Of a DNA stretch of 64,000 bases, positions 63,896-64,000 are shown piece after piece; position 1 is the first letter of the stretch, and the number at the start of each line of letters is the position of its first letter. Origin of the DNA: Branchiostoma floridae (lineage: Eukaryota > Chordata > Leptocardii > Amphioxiformes > Branchiostomatidae); contig NC_049989.1 in the NCBI RefSeq assembly GCF_000003815.2, positions 6,186,255 through 6,250,254 of the forward strand, read 5' to 3'. The notes beneath the pieces are model-generated. The model saw nothing but the letters and a program-made list of their open reading frames with translations, was not told where the DNA came from and did no database searches. Both the position numbers and the translations under genes were made by a program.

Positions 63896-64000
63896 CACAG
63901 CGCCATAACCCCGACACAAAAATGTCTGACCTGAAGATGTTTTACGTGTATATCCTGTCTCTGTCTATATTCTATTTTTTCAATACAAGTCTATTACAGT

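Overview
The window reads as nuclear DNA of an intron-rich invertebrate deuterostome, most probably an amphioxus (Branchiostoma). The reasons are small spliced animal genes, a secreted protease built from shuffled SRCR, kringle, LDLa and PAN modules, genes with close vertebrate counterparts (PIPOX, PTRH1, COA1, ST8SIA, XKR), and a dense load of small inverted-repeat DNA elements. The organism is inferred; no species marker was tested. Exon models were built by hand from GT/GC-AG sites with every reading phase checked.

Layout. 367-9015 (minus): 19 exons of a mosaic serine protease; the exons carrying the catalytic serine lie beyond the left edge. 10097-10400: a tRNA-derived SINE. 10486-11643 (minus): an intronless XK-related protein. 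13721-14853 (plus) and 16019-19473 (minus): a tail-to-tail pair of Rolling stone (rost) membrane proteins. 21507-25367 (minus): an eight-exon ST8Sia-type sialyltransferase with altered catalytic motifs. 26912-27798 (plus): a COA1-like mitochondrial assembly factor. 29155-36369 (plus): peroxisomal sarcosine/pipecolate oxidase (PIPOX) in eight exons ending in a peroxisomal signal. 38072-38722 (minus): peptidyl-tRNA hydrolase 1. 39119-45048: a nearly homogeneous tandem array of about 1.35 kb units that ends inside a MYND exon. 45049-62065: three tandem relatives of an ankyrin plus MYND zinc-finger family, namely one beheaded fragment (45049-45204) and two complete five-exon genes (48687-52611 and 54703-62065). 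The last gene carries a decayed LINE in an intron that seems to use a GC-AG splice pair.

The genes do not form one pathway. PIPOX, COA1 and PTRH1 are organelle housekeeping genes; the protease, sialyltransferase, XKR and rost genes act at the membrane or in the secretory route. The most unusual parts are the tandem array and its junction with the MYND gene, the sialyltransferase that has lost expected His residues, the non-basic activation site of the protease, a threefold TATA-bearing repeat upstream of rost, and a family of foldback elements that share the end CTCCAAGCAGA.
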